Source: Beaufortia kweichowensis
Lineage: Eukaryota > Chordata > Actinopteri > Cypriniformes > Gastromyzontidae
NCBI GenBank assembly: GCA_019155185.1
Contig: CM032808.1
Span: 2,910,492 to 2,974,491, forward strand
DNA length: 64,000 nt
Reading direction: 5' to 3'
The notes beneath the pieces were generated by a model. The model searched no databases and was not told where the DNA came from. It saw only the letters and a list, made by a program, of their open reading frames with translations. Below, piece after piece: positions 46,290-57,352 of the stretch (the stretch's first letter is position 1; each line of letters starts with the position of its first letter). The position numbers were made by a program, and so were the translations under genes.

Positions 46290-47515
46290 TTTATCTTATA
46301 GTAGATGAGCTATAAGTAATGAAGTCCCTGGGTCAACATAAGAATATGATGTCCTGGGTCAACACAAGATATTTATTATTATTATTATTAATATTATTAT
46401 TTAAATACAGTGATTAATTACTGTTTATCTTAAAGTAGATGAGCTATAGTAATGAAGTCCCTGGGTCAACATAAGAATATGATGTCCCTGGGTCAACACA
46501 AGATATATTATTATTATTAATATTATTTAAATGCAGTGATTAATTACTGTTTATCTTATAGTGGATGAGCTTATAGTAATGAAGTCCCTGGGTCAACATA
46601 AGAATATGATGTCCCTGGGTCAACACAAGATATTTATTATTATTATTATTATTAATATTATTATTTAAATGCAGTGATTAATTACTGTTTATCTTATAGT
46701 AGATGAGCTATAAGTAATGGAAGTCCCTGGGTCAACATAAGAATATGATGTCCCTGGGTCAACACAAGATATTTATTATTATTATTATTATTATTTAAAT
46801 GCAGTGATTAATTACTGTTTATCTTATAGTAGATGAGCTATAGTAATGAAGTCCCTGGGTCAACATAAGAATATGATGTCCCTGGGTCCAACACAAGATA
46901 TTTATTATTATTATTATTAATATTATTATTTAAATACAGTGATTAATTACTGTTTATCTTATAGTAGATGAGCTTATAGTAATGAAGTCCCTGGGTCAAC
47001 ATAAGAATATGATGTCCCTGGGTCAACACAAGATATTTATTATTATTATTATTATTAATATTATTATTTAAATACAGTGATTAATTACTGTTTATCTTAT
47101 AGTGGATGAGCTATATAATGAAGTCCCTGGGTCAACATAAGAATATGATGTCCCTGGGTCAACACAAGATATTTATTATTATTATTATTATTATTTAAAT
47201 GCAGTGATTAATTACTGTTTATCTTATAGTAGATGAGCTATAAGTAATGAAGTCCCTGGGTCAACATAGGAATATGATGTCCCTGGGTCAACACAAGATA
47301 TTTATTATTATTATTATTAATATTATTATTTAAATACAGTGATTAATTACTGTTTATCTTATAGTGGATGAGCTATAAGTAATGAAGTCCCTAGGTCAAC
47401 ATAAGATATATGATGTCCCTGGGTCAACACAAGATATTTATTATTATTATTATTATTATTAATATTATTATTTAAATACAGTGATTAATTACTGTTTATC
47501 TTGGATGATCTAATG
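46290..47515 (-). repeat. Subterminal tandem array of the giant transposon, right (about nine units)
   Basis: Inverse orientation of the left array: CCCTGGGTCAAC boxes in pairs and TTAATTACTGTTTATCTTAT per unit, with (ATT)n linkers. Nine units were counted against about six at left, so the arrays changed length separately. Confidence 0.9.
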
Positions 47516-48036
47516 GTGTCTCCGGGTCAACACAATATATTTCCTTGTTGTTGATGGACGCAAACCCCCCAATATTGGTCCCAATCCATCCGCGAAAGTG
47601 TTTAGCTTCTCTTTTAAAAAAGGATCAGTAGCCTATACGCTGCCGCACTAAAGGAATACGTGGAAAAGTTATATAAATCATCAGACTCTAAAAGATCCGA
47701 CGACGTGATCATGGGGAAACACCACACCGATCGGGAAACGATCGAGGACGCCTTCCTGTCCGTTAGGAGATTTAAATGAGCAGTTTAGCTAATGTTGGCG
47801 TTAGTAGTGAATCCATCGTGGCAATTGAAAAATAGTACATTATGCTGAGCAGAGATGGACACATTTGAAATAAAATGCACTTACCTCTGTGAAATGAAGT
47901 AGATGTCAGGCAGTCACTTAACTCAAAAAGTGGCCAAGCTGGAAGATGTCACGTGAGTAATCTGATTGGTTGATGAATTTTACCTTAAGCCACCTCCCTT
48001 GTTGACCCAGGAACGCCTAACTCGGCAGAAGCAGGA
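47500..48036 (-). repeat. Terminal inverted repeat of the giant transposon, right outer segment
   Basis: Inverse of 27548-28060. It includes the mirrored first-exon donor (CAGAG|GTAAGTG on the minus strand at 47885/47884), which would feed the Ulp1-like gene. Confidence 0.85.
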
Positions 48037-49680
48037 CGTGCACTACAGCACGATAGTAATAACTTTATGAAATTCTTTGAAAATAAAATCGAAAGCAGAT
48101 TAGAGACAATATTGCATCTACAACAGCCAGCCACCTCTATATCCCATAGTATAAAATGGCAGTTATTAGGCTCTCATAAAAACTAATATTGACCAGGGAG
48201 ACCTATCTAACTTTAGACCAATCTCTAATCTCCCTTTCTATCAAAAATACTGGAAAAGGTTGTGTCCAAACAACTACACACATTCCTAGCCAAAAATACC
48301 ATTTATGAAAAATTTCAATCAGGATTCAGGCCTCACCACAGCACAGAAACAGCCATGCTCAGAGTGACCAATGATCACGGTGAAACCTCTCTTCTCATAT
48401 TACTCTGACCTCAGTGCAGCTTTTGATACAATAGATCACACAATCCTACCTGATAGACTGGAAAACCTTGTTGGCATTAATGGTCAAGCCTTAGCCTGGT
48501 TCAAATCTTATTTAACCGATCGCTACCACTTTGTCTATGTTAACGAGGAAAAATCTTATTACTCTCAGGTAAAATACGGCGTACCACAGGGATCAGTTCT
48601 TTGTCCTATTGTCTTCAGAGACTATATATGCTTCCTCTCGAGATATTATTAAGAAACATGACATCAACTTCCACTGCTACGCTTAACGATACCCAGCTCT
48701 ATATTTCCTCAGAACCTGACAAAACCCACTGTTTTCCTAGGCTAATAGACTGTATCAACGATATTAGAAAATGGATGGCAAACAACTTCCTTCTACTTAA
48801 CTCCAACAAGACAGAGCTTTTTGATTATTGAACCTAATAGCTCCAAACACGACACAATAGCCCACAACATCTCTATAGAAGGTTGCACCATTGTCCCTTG
48901 GTCCGCAGTTAAGAACCTAGGTGTGATTCTAGGTAAGAACCTGTCTTTCAATGGTGACATTTCCAATGTATGCCGAACCGCATTTTTTCACCTTAGAAAT
49001 ATTTCAAAATGCGCCACATGCTGTCTGTCTCTCGATATAGAGAAGCTAATCCACGATTTATGACCTCCAAAATTGACTACTGTATTACATTACTGGGGCT
49101 GTCATGCAAAGCAAATAAATAAGCTTCAGCTGGTTCAAATGCAGCTGCTAGAGTTCTTATTAGATCAAAAAGTATGACCACATTAGTCCACTCCTAGCAA
49201 CACTGCACTGGCTACCTGTAAAGTATCACATACATTTCAAAATTTTGTTAATTACATACAAAGCCCTAAATGGCCTAGCACCTTTATACCTCCATGAACT
49301 ATTATCAGCATACAATCCATCACGGGCATTATGCTCACAAAATGGCGGGCTGTTAATAGTTCCAAGAATATCAAAAATCTAAAGGTGGAAGATCCTTCTC
49401 CTACTTAGCACCAAAACTATGGAATGACCTTCCCAGCAATATTCGGGACTCAGACACACTCAAGCAGTTTAAAACTAAACTAAAGACTGATCTCTTTAGC
49501 CACGCATTCACATAATCTCAGATCCGCAATCTCAAGGTTATAGTTAGCTCAACCGAAACGGGCACACATACATATTACATACTGCATGTGATATCACATA
49601 TAACTGCTTACATTTACATATGAAACGGCCGCATGCTAATGTTAGTTTGTCCCCTCCTCCTCTCTCCTCCTCCCTCCTCT

Positions 49681-49712
<32 letters not shown>

Positions 49713-50195
49713 CCCCTCCCTTTTACGAGGTATCCCGAGGAATGAGTTCCAGCTGGCACAACACTGCTCATAACAGTCCTGCCCCACCTGATGCCCATCC
49801 TGGTGCTGCTAAATGACAACTACCCAGGATAACCTCCTTTGCACCCTGTTAAATTAAAATTAAATCTACCACATTATACTTAACATATAACAATTTTTTC
49901 AACTCTCTAAAAGTGAATTTTTGTATCTTATAATGTCTGTATCTGTATCCTGTAAACTGCATAGCGAAGTTATAGATCGCATCAATGGCAATTTGTGTCC
50001 TCTATTTTCGATTGCACATGTTATGGATTGCAACTATTACATGTCATGTCAGAGTTTTTTTCTCTCTTAAAGAGTTTTTGAATCCCTGACCACTGACTGC
50101 TATCTGTCAATACATGTAAAGCTGCTTTGATACAATGACCTTTGTGAAAGCTGCCTATACAAATCAATTTTGAATTAAAATTGAATTGAATTGAA
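48037..50195 (+). pseudogene. L2-type LINE, 3' half with reverse transcriptase
   Basis: Continues the LINE cut at 27547. Motifs include FMKFFENKIESR, a broken NFRPISNLPFLSKILEK block near 48210, FQSGFRPHHSTETAM, SAAFDTIDHTIL, ALAWFKSYLTDR and KYGVPQGSVLCP. The YADDTQLY catalytic box is broken by a frameshift near 48680. The C-terminal region (near 49260-49300, ALNGLAPLYLHELL) is followed by a 3' UTR with a (CT)n run, ending in ATTGAATTGAATTGAATG, the short-repeat tail typical of L2-like LINEs. Several stops and shifts make it a dead copy. Confidence 0.82.
49652..49712. repeat. Pyrimidine tract / (CT)n microsatellite
   Basis: CCTCCT runs pass into about 14 CT units in the LINE 3' region. Confidence 0.9.
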
Positions 50196-50585
50196 TGTGT
50201 GTGTGTTTATGTTAGTTAATCGATATTGTATTTCAGTAGCTTAGTCAATAAATATTTATTTGCATTCACCTCATGATTGTCTCTGCTTAATGCTCATAAC
50301 ACATCCCTTAAACTGTGCGATACTGTTACCGGCTCTGTAGTATTGCTGTATTGGGCACGGACCGTTGTTAATCAAGGCCAGAAGAATAACGCGTTTATTG
50401 CACCAGGTAATGCTATAAAATACCTAGAGTTAATAATCTTTATCTGTAAGTATTTCCATTAAGCCACAAATAATTATACCCTGAAACTGAACCGTGTTTT
50501 AAATAACACCGTCCTAGTTTCACTACATAACTAGTGGAGATGCTGGGGAGTGTTTAAATAATACCGTCCCCACAGAATCACTACA
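50196..50585. mobile_element. Right part of the interrupted LTR-like element
   Basis: AT-rich DNA that ends ...CACTACA followed by the AACA target copy. It includes a CAATAAATATTTATTT polyadenylation-like site near 50250 and an internal near-duplicate (GTTTTAAATAACACCGTCC and GTTTAAATAATACCGTCC). It pairs with 24768-25250. Confidence 0.45.
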
Positions 50586-50842
50586 AACATTATGTTTTTA
50601 CATATTCCCACTTTTGGTAGTATGATATTATTATTATTTAATATAAAAATTAAAATAATAAAATAAACAATAAAAATAAAACCACTTTTGCTTGTATGAT
50701 AATTATATTTAATATAGAGATGATGTTTTTACACATCACCACTTTTACTAGCATGATAATTAGGTGACATGTTTCCTAAATCAGATATTATTCTGCAATG
50801 AAACATGAAAAAATAGAAAAAATATGAAATGAAATATGAAAA
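50586..50842. repeat. Remnant of satellite array, end of copy A
   Basis: AACATTATGTTTTTACATAT, TGGTAGTATGAT and GGTGACATGTTTCCTAAATC place this stretch in the satellite linker. It continues the unit interrupted at 24767 and ends at the join with the duplicated atp2a1 3' UTR. Confidence 0.75.
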
Positions 50843-51000
50843 AATTCAGAAAAACAAAACAAAAATACTATGTTTAGGTACAGAGATTAATATATTTAGG
50901 TAAACCCTTTCCAAATTAGTGTTGGATTATTTTATTCTTAAAATGACTAATAAATGTATTAAATGTATTATTTTTTTGTTTAAATTGTACACTGTCTTGA
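50843..51000 (+). pseudogene. Duplicated tail of the SERCA1 3' UTR
   Basis: Matches 17331-17480 including the AATAAA signal (50949-50954). No atp2a1 coding exon precedes it, so it is a stranded 3' fragment produced by the duplication. Confidence 0.8.
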
Positions 51001-52411
51001 GTTGTCTTCTCGTGTTTCAATCTATAGACTCTTCGGTGTTTACAATCCCATTTCCCCGCAATGCTCATTTGTACTAATTCATTAAGTTTTGATAAAAATA
51101 AGTTATAAAACTTACTTTTATCTTACTTTTAAAGACTTTTATTTGGCTTTGAAGAGAGAGACATACATACTTACTGTTCAGGGAACAGGTAGTTACTGAA
51201 ATAACAAACTGATTTTTGTATTGCGTTGTAAGTAGTATATGAGTAGTTAAATCTATCTACATACATGGTTTAAAGGCTTAAAAACTTAAAGGTATATGAA
51301 ATATTAAATTACTACATTTCTATTACATTTATTTATTTAGCAGACACTTTCATCCAAAGCAACTGTGATGGATGAAGAAGTTTTACCTTTAAATACACCA
51401 CAGATTATTTATTATACATTTTGGGGGTGGCAGCAACTTTTTGATGGGTGTCTCTTTAAATGCAAATGAGAAGCTGGTCTCCGCCCCGTTTCCCGAAGGA
51501 GCTGTGTGAGTCTTGTGCTTCCAGTAGCAACAAAAATGGCTAAAGGAAACAGCAGTCTTACATTCAACAACCAAACACCTTGTTTGTTCACTAAACAGTC
51601 TTGTGATCTCTTGAGACATACTTTTTCCATACTATGTCACCTTTAAGTGTACATCTTTTAAAATATGACTGATTATCTAAATTAAACATCCTCTGTAGAC
51701 TTTTAAAGTTGCACAAAATAATAAGAAATCAAATGTTAAAACGGAAAGGAATATCCACATCTTTCATTTGTTTTGCGTAATCTTCATCAAACATCTTGGA
51801 TTGAGCTGGAGTGAAGTAGTTGACCCAGTCACCAACCTCTCCTGTGCAAGCAAACACGTGTCATGAATTTTGTACAAATTTCTTGTCAAGTCATCTGTTT
51901 GAGATGTAAGAAGTTGAAATCTAAACAATATACCTTTTCTCATAAAGGCAGAAACCGACTGATCAAAGACAGACTTTGGAATAAAAGAGTAGTTGGCCAT
52001 CGGGTTGTCTTTCATAATTTCAAAAGATGTAAGCCGCACAATCCTCCCTATGACATCATCAGGAACTGACAGGTCCAGATAGTGCATGATCCTCTTGATT
52101 TCCTTATGAGGATTCTTGGTAGAAGAAAGAAAAAGAGAAACATACAATTCTCTAAAAAATTGCAAACTGAAGACTACTTTCTACTAATAAAAATACTATA
52201 ATAATAAACACACACACCCTGAACTAAAAGTACCTCTTTCATGTCTTCATAGAGGAGATAGAGAATATTTCTTTTCTTTCGTTCCTTCCAGTAACCATTC
52301 ACGTGATCATACCAAGAACCCCAGGACACTGAAGAACACAAAAGATTCTTAGATTCTTAAATAAAGATTTTTATGCTTTACTCCATCTGAAAGACATGAA
52401 TAATTAAAAAC

Positions 52412-52718
52412 GTCTCAGGTTAAGTATGTAACCCTTGTTCCCTGAGAGGGAACGAGACGCTGCGTCAGCGAATGACGCTATGGGAACGCCTTTGCGTGGA
52501 CGCGTCTGGAAGCACGTGGTGCAAGATTGCCGAATGCGTGGACAGAACGCCACGGGCGGGTGACGTCAGGACCAGGAAGCTATAAAAGAGCGTGGAACGC
52601 ACACACATTCATTCAGCGTAGTGCCAAGCTGCGCCTTCAGGCACGCAGGGAGTATGGCCGGAAGACGCGAGCGCCTCGTTCCTCTCAGGGAACAAGGGTT
52701 ACATACGTAACCTGAGAC
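52412..52718. repeat. Inverted terminal repeat pair at the left end of the DIRS element
   Basis: 38-bp arms, one mismatch, 231 bp apart, able to form a hairpin. GTCTCAGG/CCTGAGAC are the extreme bases. The right end of the element lacks a copy. Confidence 0.8.
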
Positions 52719-53455
52719 GCGTTCCCTTTCAAGGAACTCAACGCTAAGGCCAGCGAATGACGCTTATGGGAACGCAATCCCTAACGTCGCCGCGACGAAG
52801 CAAGTCCCCTGGAAGTGTGAATCCGTGAGAGCACAATAAGAGGAACTACCTCGACAGGTTAAGCGTAGACCCTGGCTGCGTAAGCCAGAGCGCCATAAGG
52901 GAGTGAGATGGTGAGATTTCCTGGCCGTTTACAACTACTCGAAGGCCCCTAAGGGCAAGACATGCAGGACCTCTCCGGTCCTGATACAAGAACATACAGG
53001 GAATACACGGCGAGATTCACTGGCCGGTAACCAAATAAGCCAAACGCATGGGCTCACCCACTGCGATGGAAATCACCAGGCCCCACCGGCCCCCGGGAAA
53101 GTGCAAAGGAGCAGAAACCTGTTTAGGTAGCTGGCTCTCGAGCCAGAACCGCAGAAAGCTGGAAACACACGGCGAGACTCAGCTGGCCCGGTGTCCAAGT
53201 ACAAGTCGACCCCTCAGGCCAAGGTGCATGGGAACCCTGGCACGGGGTCCTGGCCCATGAGCCAGGCCCCATAGAGGACGAGAGACAAGACTCCACTTGC
53301 CGCGAAGTCAAATAAATAGAATACACAGCCAGATTTCCTGGCTGTCATTCAGAAAACAAGCCCTCAGGGCTGCAGAACATGGGCACCTGGCGTGGAAGCC
53401 AGGTCCAAGTCATAAAACGCGATCTAACGTGGTGGCTGAGGACCAGCCGGCGGCG

Positions 53456-54421
53456 TTACATACATCTTCGCCGTGTAGCCCCAGACCGTAAGGCCTTAGA
53501 GGCCGCCATACCCCTAGTTGAGTGAGCTTTGACAGACAGTGGAGACTGCTGTCCAGAGGTTCCGTAAGCCAGTGAGATAGCCTCGACTATCCACCTGCTA
53601 AGAGATTGTCTGGTCGCCGGTACCCCAGTGCTGGGAGGACCAAAACATACAAACAACTGCTCAGACTTTCTCAAGGAGCGGTTCTGTGAGCGTGAAGCGT
53701 CCAGTGCTCGCACTGGACACAAAAGATTAGCTTTCTCCTGGTCCGAATCCTGAAAGGGAGGAGGACAGAAGGCCTGCAACGTAATGTGCCTCGCACATTG
53801 GTGGGTACTTTCGCACATAACCCTCTTTAGGGTACAGAAAAGCCTTAACCATGCCTGGGGAAAAAGCCAGGCAAGAAGGAGACTGAGAGAGCTTGAGATC
53901 ACCAACTCTCTTCAGGGAAGATACTGCCAGCAAGAACACAGTCTTGAGGGTCAGAAATTTGACCGAACGGCCTCAATGGGTCTCGAACGGTGCCACCGAC
54001 AACCCTTGGAAGTACCACCGCCAGATCCCACGTGAGGGAACTCTGGCACGTAACACCGCCTCAGCCTCCTAGTGCCAACGAAGGAAGCGATAACCAGCTG
54101 GTCTCAACCCACAGACTGGCCGCGGGACAAGGCTATGAAAGGCAGATATGGCAGCCGATAGACCTTGACCGTAGAGGCATAAGCCCCGAAGAAAAACGAT
54201 CTTGCAAGTATTCCAGAACCACGCTTAATCGGGCAGTTAACTGGATCTTGACGCCGATCTGAACACCAGGAAGAGAAGACTTCCCATTTCAAGGCGTACA
54301 GCTTCCTCGTGGAGGGAGCCCTGGATTGCAAGATGGTTGCTACAACCTCGGGTCGAGAGACCCGAGCCGACCAAGCTGGCCCCTCAGGGGCCAGACCCAC
54401 AGTTTCCACATCTCTGGGCAA
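53456..54421 (-). pseudogene. DIRS tyrosine recombinase
   Basis: The frame at 54421-54104 holds the core-binding domain (VVATILQSRAPSTRKLYALK). The next frames hold the catalytic domain: first Arg in LLAVSSLKRVGDL (53939-53727 frame), then LSRWIVEAISLAY and the His-x-x-Arg box in KAHSTRGMAASKAL (53905-53456 frame). The enzyme would insert the circular cDNA. It is split over at least three frames, so inactive here. The nucleophilic Tyr was not pinned down. Confidence 0.75.
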
Positions 54422-54829
54422 GGGTGCAGAACAGTGCCTTGCTCCTGAGACAGAAGGTCTTTCCTGAGCCGCAGCCTCAACGGGTGCCGCCGAGGAGTGC
54501 TATCAGGTCCGAGAACCACACTCGGCCGGCCAGCCGGGTGCCACCAGTAACAGGGCTAATCCTGTGCTGGCGCACCCGCTCCAGGACTCCCGGGAGCAGA
54601 GCGACAGAAAAGCGCATGCCGTAGCCCCGGCCACGGATGTGCGAGAGCATCCAGCCCCAGAGGGGCTGGAGGTACTAGGGAGAACCATAGCGACAGTGCG
54701 TCTCCTGAGACGCAAACAGGTCCACTTGTGCTGGGAGAAAGGTATCCCAGATCAGATTCACCACCTCGGGTGAAGTCTCCATTCCCCTGGCCTCGGCCCC
54801 TGCCTCGACAGGGCGCCCGCCTCCCACAT

Positions 54830-56229
54830 TCAACCGTCCGGGATGTGCGCTGCTCTGAGTGAGAGCAGCTTCCCTTTGGGACCCACAACAGGATCTGGTG
54901 TGCCAATTTGTAAAGAGGGCGCTGACCGCAGACCACCCTGATGGTTGATGTACGCAACCGCTGACGTGTTGTCCGTCAGGACCAACACGTGTTTGTTGCT
55001 GAGGTGAGGAAGGAACTGCCTCAAAGCAAGCCAAAGCAAGCCCTCCATAGACCTCTGGAGCAGCAGTCTTCCATTACCGCGCCCCAGCCTGACAGGGATG
55101 CATCTGTCATAAGCGTTACGCGATGACATATTGACTCCAATGTCGGGCCCTGGGAGAGAAACCCAGGTTTGCCCCACACCGCTAGTACCCTCAGACACCT
55201 GTGGGTGACCTGAGTGATGCGGGAAGGGTTCCCCTCGGGAAAACCCTTTGGATTTGAGCCACCATTGGAGAGGTCTCATGCAGCAGGCCCAGAGGTATGA
55301 CGCTGGCTGCGCTGCCATGAGACCAGTATGTGCTGCCAGTGCAGGACTGTGACTCGTTGATGCAATTTGAGCCCTTTGACGGCTGCCTGAATGGTTTGAA
55401 TGCGCACCGCGGTAAGGCGGGCAGACATGACCCTCGAGTCCCATTCTACGCCTAGGAAAGTTATTCTCTGAACTGGAGAAAGTGAACTCTTCTTGGCGTT
55501 CAGCCGTAACCCCAACTCCTTCATGTGAGCTGAGAACAACATCTCGATGTTGGACCGCTAAGGCTTCTGACTCTGCCAGAATAAGCCAATCGCCTATGTA
55601 GTTCAATATTCGAATGCCCCGTAAAGTTTAACGGCTTACAGGGCAGCATCTACACATTTGGTAAAGGTGCAAGGTGACAGGGCTAGACCGAAGGGGAGAA
55701 CCCGATATTGGTACGCTACGCCCCCGAAAGCGAACCTCAGGAACTTCCTGTGCTTCGGTAGGATGGAGACATGGAAGTATGCGTCTTTCATGTCTATTGT
55801 GACAAACCAGTCCGCAGAACGGATTTGAGACACAATCTGTCTGAGTGTAAGCATCTTGAACTTCAGCTTCTTTACTGAAAGATTCAGGGTGCGCAGATCT
55901 AGAATAGGCCGCAAGCCTCCATCCTTTTGGGAACTATGAAGTAACGGCTGTAGAAGCCCTTCTCTCTCTGGAGGGGAACTACTTCTATGGCCCCTTTTCC
56001 AGGAGAGTCTGTACTTCGTGTTCCATGACCAGAGCTTGGCGAGGGGCTCCACCGTGGTGGGCACCACCCTAGAACGCGGGCCGGGCTGCTCGAACTGAAT
56101 CGTATATCCGAACTCTACTATGCGTAGAACCCAACGTGAAATGTTTGGCAGAAGTTTCCACGCTGCCAGGTAGTGCAGAAGAGGAACCAGCCCCTCGGGG
56201 CGTTTCGAGTGGCTGGCGGAAGTAGGCAC
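54830..56229 (-). pseudogene. DIRS reverse transcriptase and RNase H
   Basis: Frame 56229-55636 contains GGLRPILDLRTLN, WFVTIDMKDAYFHVSI (first catalytic Asp), FLRFAFGG and YRVLPFGLALSP. It stops just before the second catalytic box, which is picked up in the 55606-54830 frame as NYIGDWLILAESEAL, where DIRS elements normally have YIDDW, so one catalytic Asp is replaced by Gly. LRLNAKKSSLSPVQRITFLG (third frame) is the thumb. RNase H follows with HVLVLTDNTSAVAYINHQGG. Frame breaks and the Asp change show a dead copy. Confidence 0.82.
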
Positions 56230-56428
56230 GCCGCCAAGTGAGCTGATCAGGGGAACCAGCCCTCGGGACTGGTCTGAAGTTGAAGGTTTTTTGCGTTTGG
56301 CAGAGGCTTGTACGCTGCCAGGTAAATCGCTGGAGGAGCCAGCCCCTTGGGGCTGGCATCTGGTTTTAAGTCTTGTATTAAGTCGGCACCCAGAGCTGAT
56401 ATCGCCGTCTTAGCCTGAATAACGGCCC

Positions 56429-57352
56429 TCAGGTCCGTTTTCGGCTGGGAAGGGCGGGGCCTAGAGTGCCTCCCCGAGCCCCACTGACGCTGTGGTGGGG
56501 CTCGGGAGGAAACACTCTCCTTCTGCCTACCTCGGTAAGCCCAGCAGCCTCAGCACCCCGATGACGGCGAGGGATAAACTGAGAGAAGGCCGCGGCCTGG
56601 CTCTTCGCTTCCCGGAACCTGTCGACGACGGAGTTTACCGCATCACCGAACAGGCCCCCGGGGGACAGCGGGGCATCAAGCAGCAGGGTCTTATTGGCCG
56701 CTTTGATGCCAGAGAGGTTTAACCATAAATGCCTCTCCGTAGCCACCAGGGCAGACATAGATCTGCCCACAGCCTTGGCTGTTTCCCGGATGGCCCGGAG
56801 AGACACATCAGTGGCCCGGCACAGCTCTTGCACTGCGTCCTGGTCCACACCCTCGCCTTCATCTAGTTCCCGCAACAGGTCAGCCTGATAGGCCTGGAGC
56901 ATGGATATAGTATGAAGGCATGCCCCAGCCTGACCTGCTGCGGAATATGCTTTTCCCACCAAAGCCGAGGTGGTTCTGCACGGCTTTGATGGGAGAACTG
57001 GGCTTTGAGCGACGATGCCGCAACCGGGGACAGATAGCCTGCAAGCTGCCTGCTCCACCGCTGGCAAGGCGTCATACCCGTAGTTCAAGCCCCGAATGTT
57101 AGGAATACACAGAGGTAATGGGACTGTGAACACGGGCCTAATATGGTCTATTCCACGAACCTGATAACCCTCTGCTATGTAAGTCGGGAAAGAATGGTAA
57201 GCCCCGGCGGTGAGGTGGCGTTTTGGTTTAAGAAAAGCCATCCAGCTTGCTAGGCTGGCGAAGCTGGGCTTCAGCGGGCCAGTCGAAGTTTTAGCTGGGC
57301 CACTGCCCCGGGCCACCACCTCAACCAGCTCTTCATACATAGGGGACGCCAC
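56429..57352 (-). pseudogene. DIRS Gag-like protein
   Basis: A 307-residue frame beginning MASPMYEELVEVVARGSGPA, with LLRELDEGEGVDQDAVQELC in the middle and VGRSMSALVATERHLWLNLS later. It occupies the position of DIRS ORF1 (Gag) upstream of reverse transcriptase. No zinc knuckle was seen. A short upstream frame (57533-57333) may be its true N-terminus in another frame. Confidence 0.6.

Larger units (their letters stand above)
27548..48036. mobile_element. Giant MULE-like DNA transposon with transposase and Ulp1-like protease
   Basis: The first bases at left, TCCTGCTTCTGCCGAGTTAG, recur inverted at the right end (CTAACTCGGCAGAAGCAGGA, ending 48036). The similarity continues inward for about 0.5 kb and then into matching arrays of ~130-bp repeats on both sides. 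The 20.5-kb element holds a MULE-type transposase gene (+, left half) and a Ulp1/C48-like protease gene (-, right half) facing each other. It splits an L2-type LINE cleanly. Later insertions inside it (two LTR elements, a hAT MITE, a second MITE) account for about 10.5 kb, so the original was about 10 kb. A MULE should leave a ~9-bp target duplication; only a weak diverged candidate flanks it. Both genes are damaged. Confidence 0.85.

Noticed and set aside
28060..47515. Regular repeats resembling a CRISPR array
   Set aside because: Units are ~130 bp with AT-rich linkers, inverted at two ends of a transposon, in a vertebrate genome; no spacers or cas genes.
27539..48045. A 9-bp target duplication for the giant transposon
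   Set aside because: ATGCTAAAC at left and GTGCACTAC at right agree at only five of nine positions, so no duplication is claimed.
53048..54773. Plus-strand frames within the DIRS element
   Set aside because: They overlap the minus-strand recombinase and RNase H and show no family motifs.
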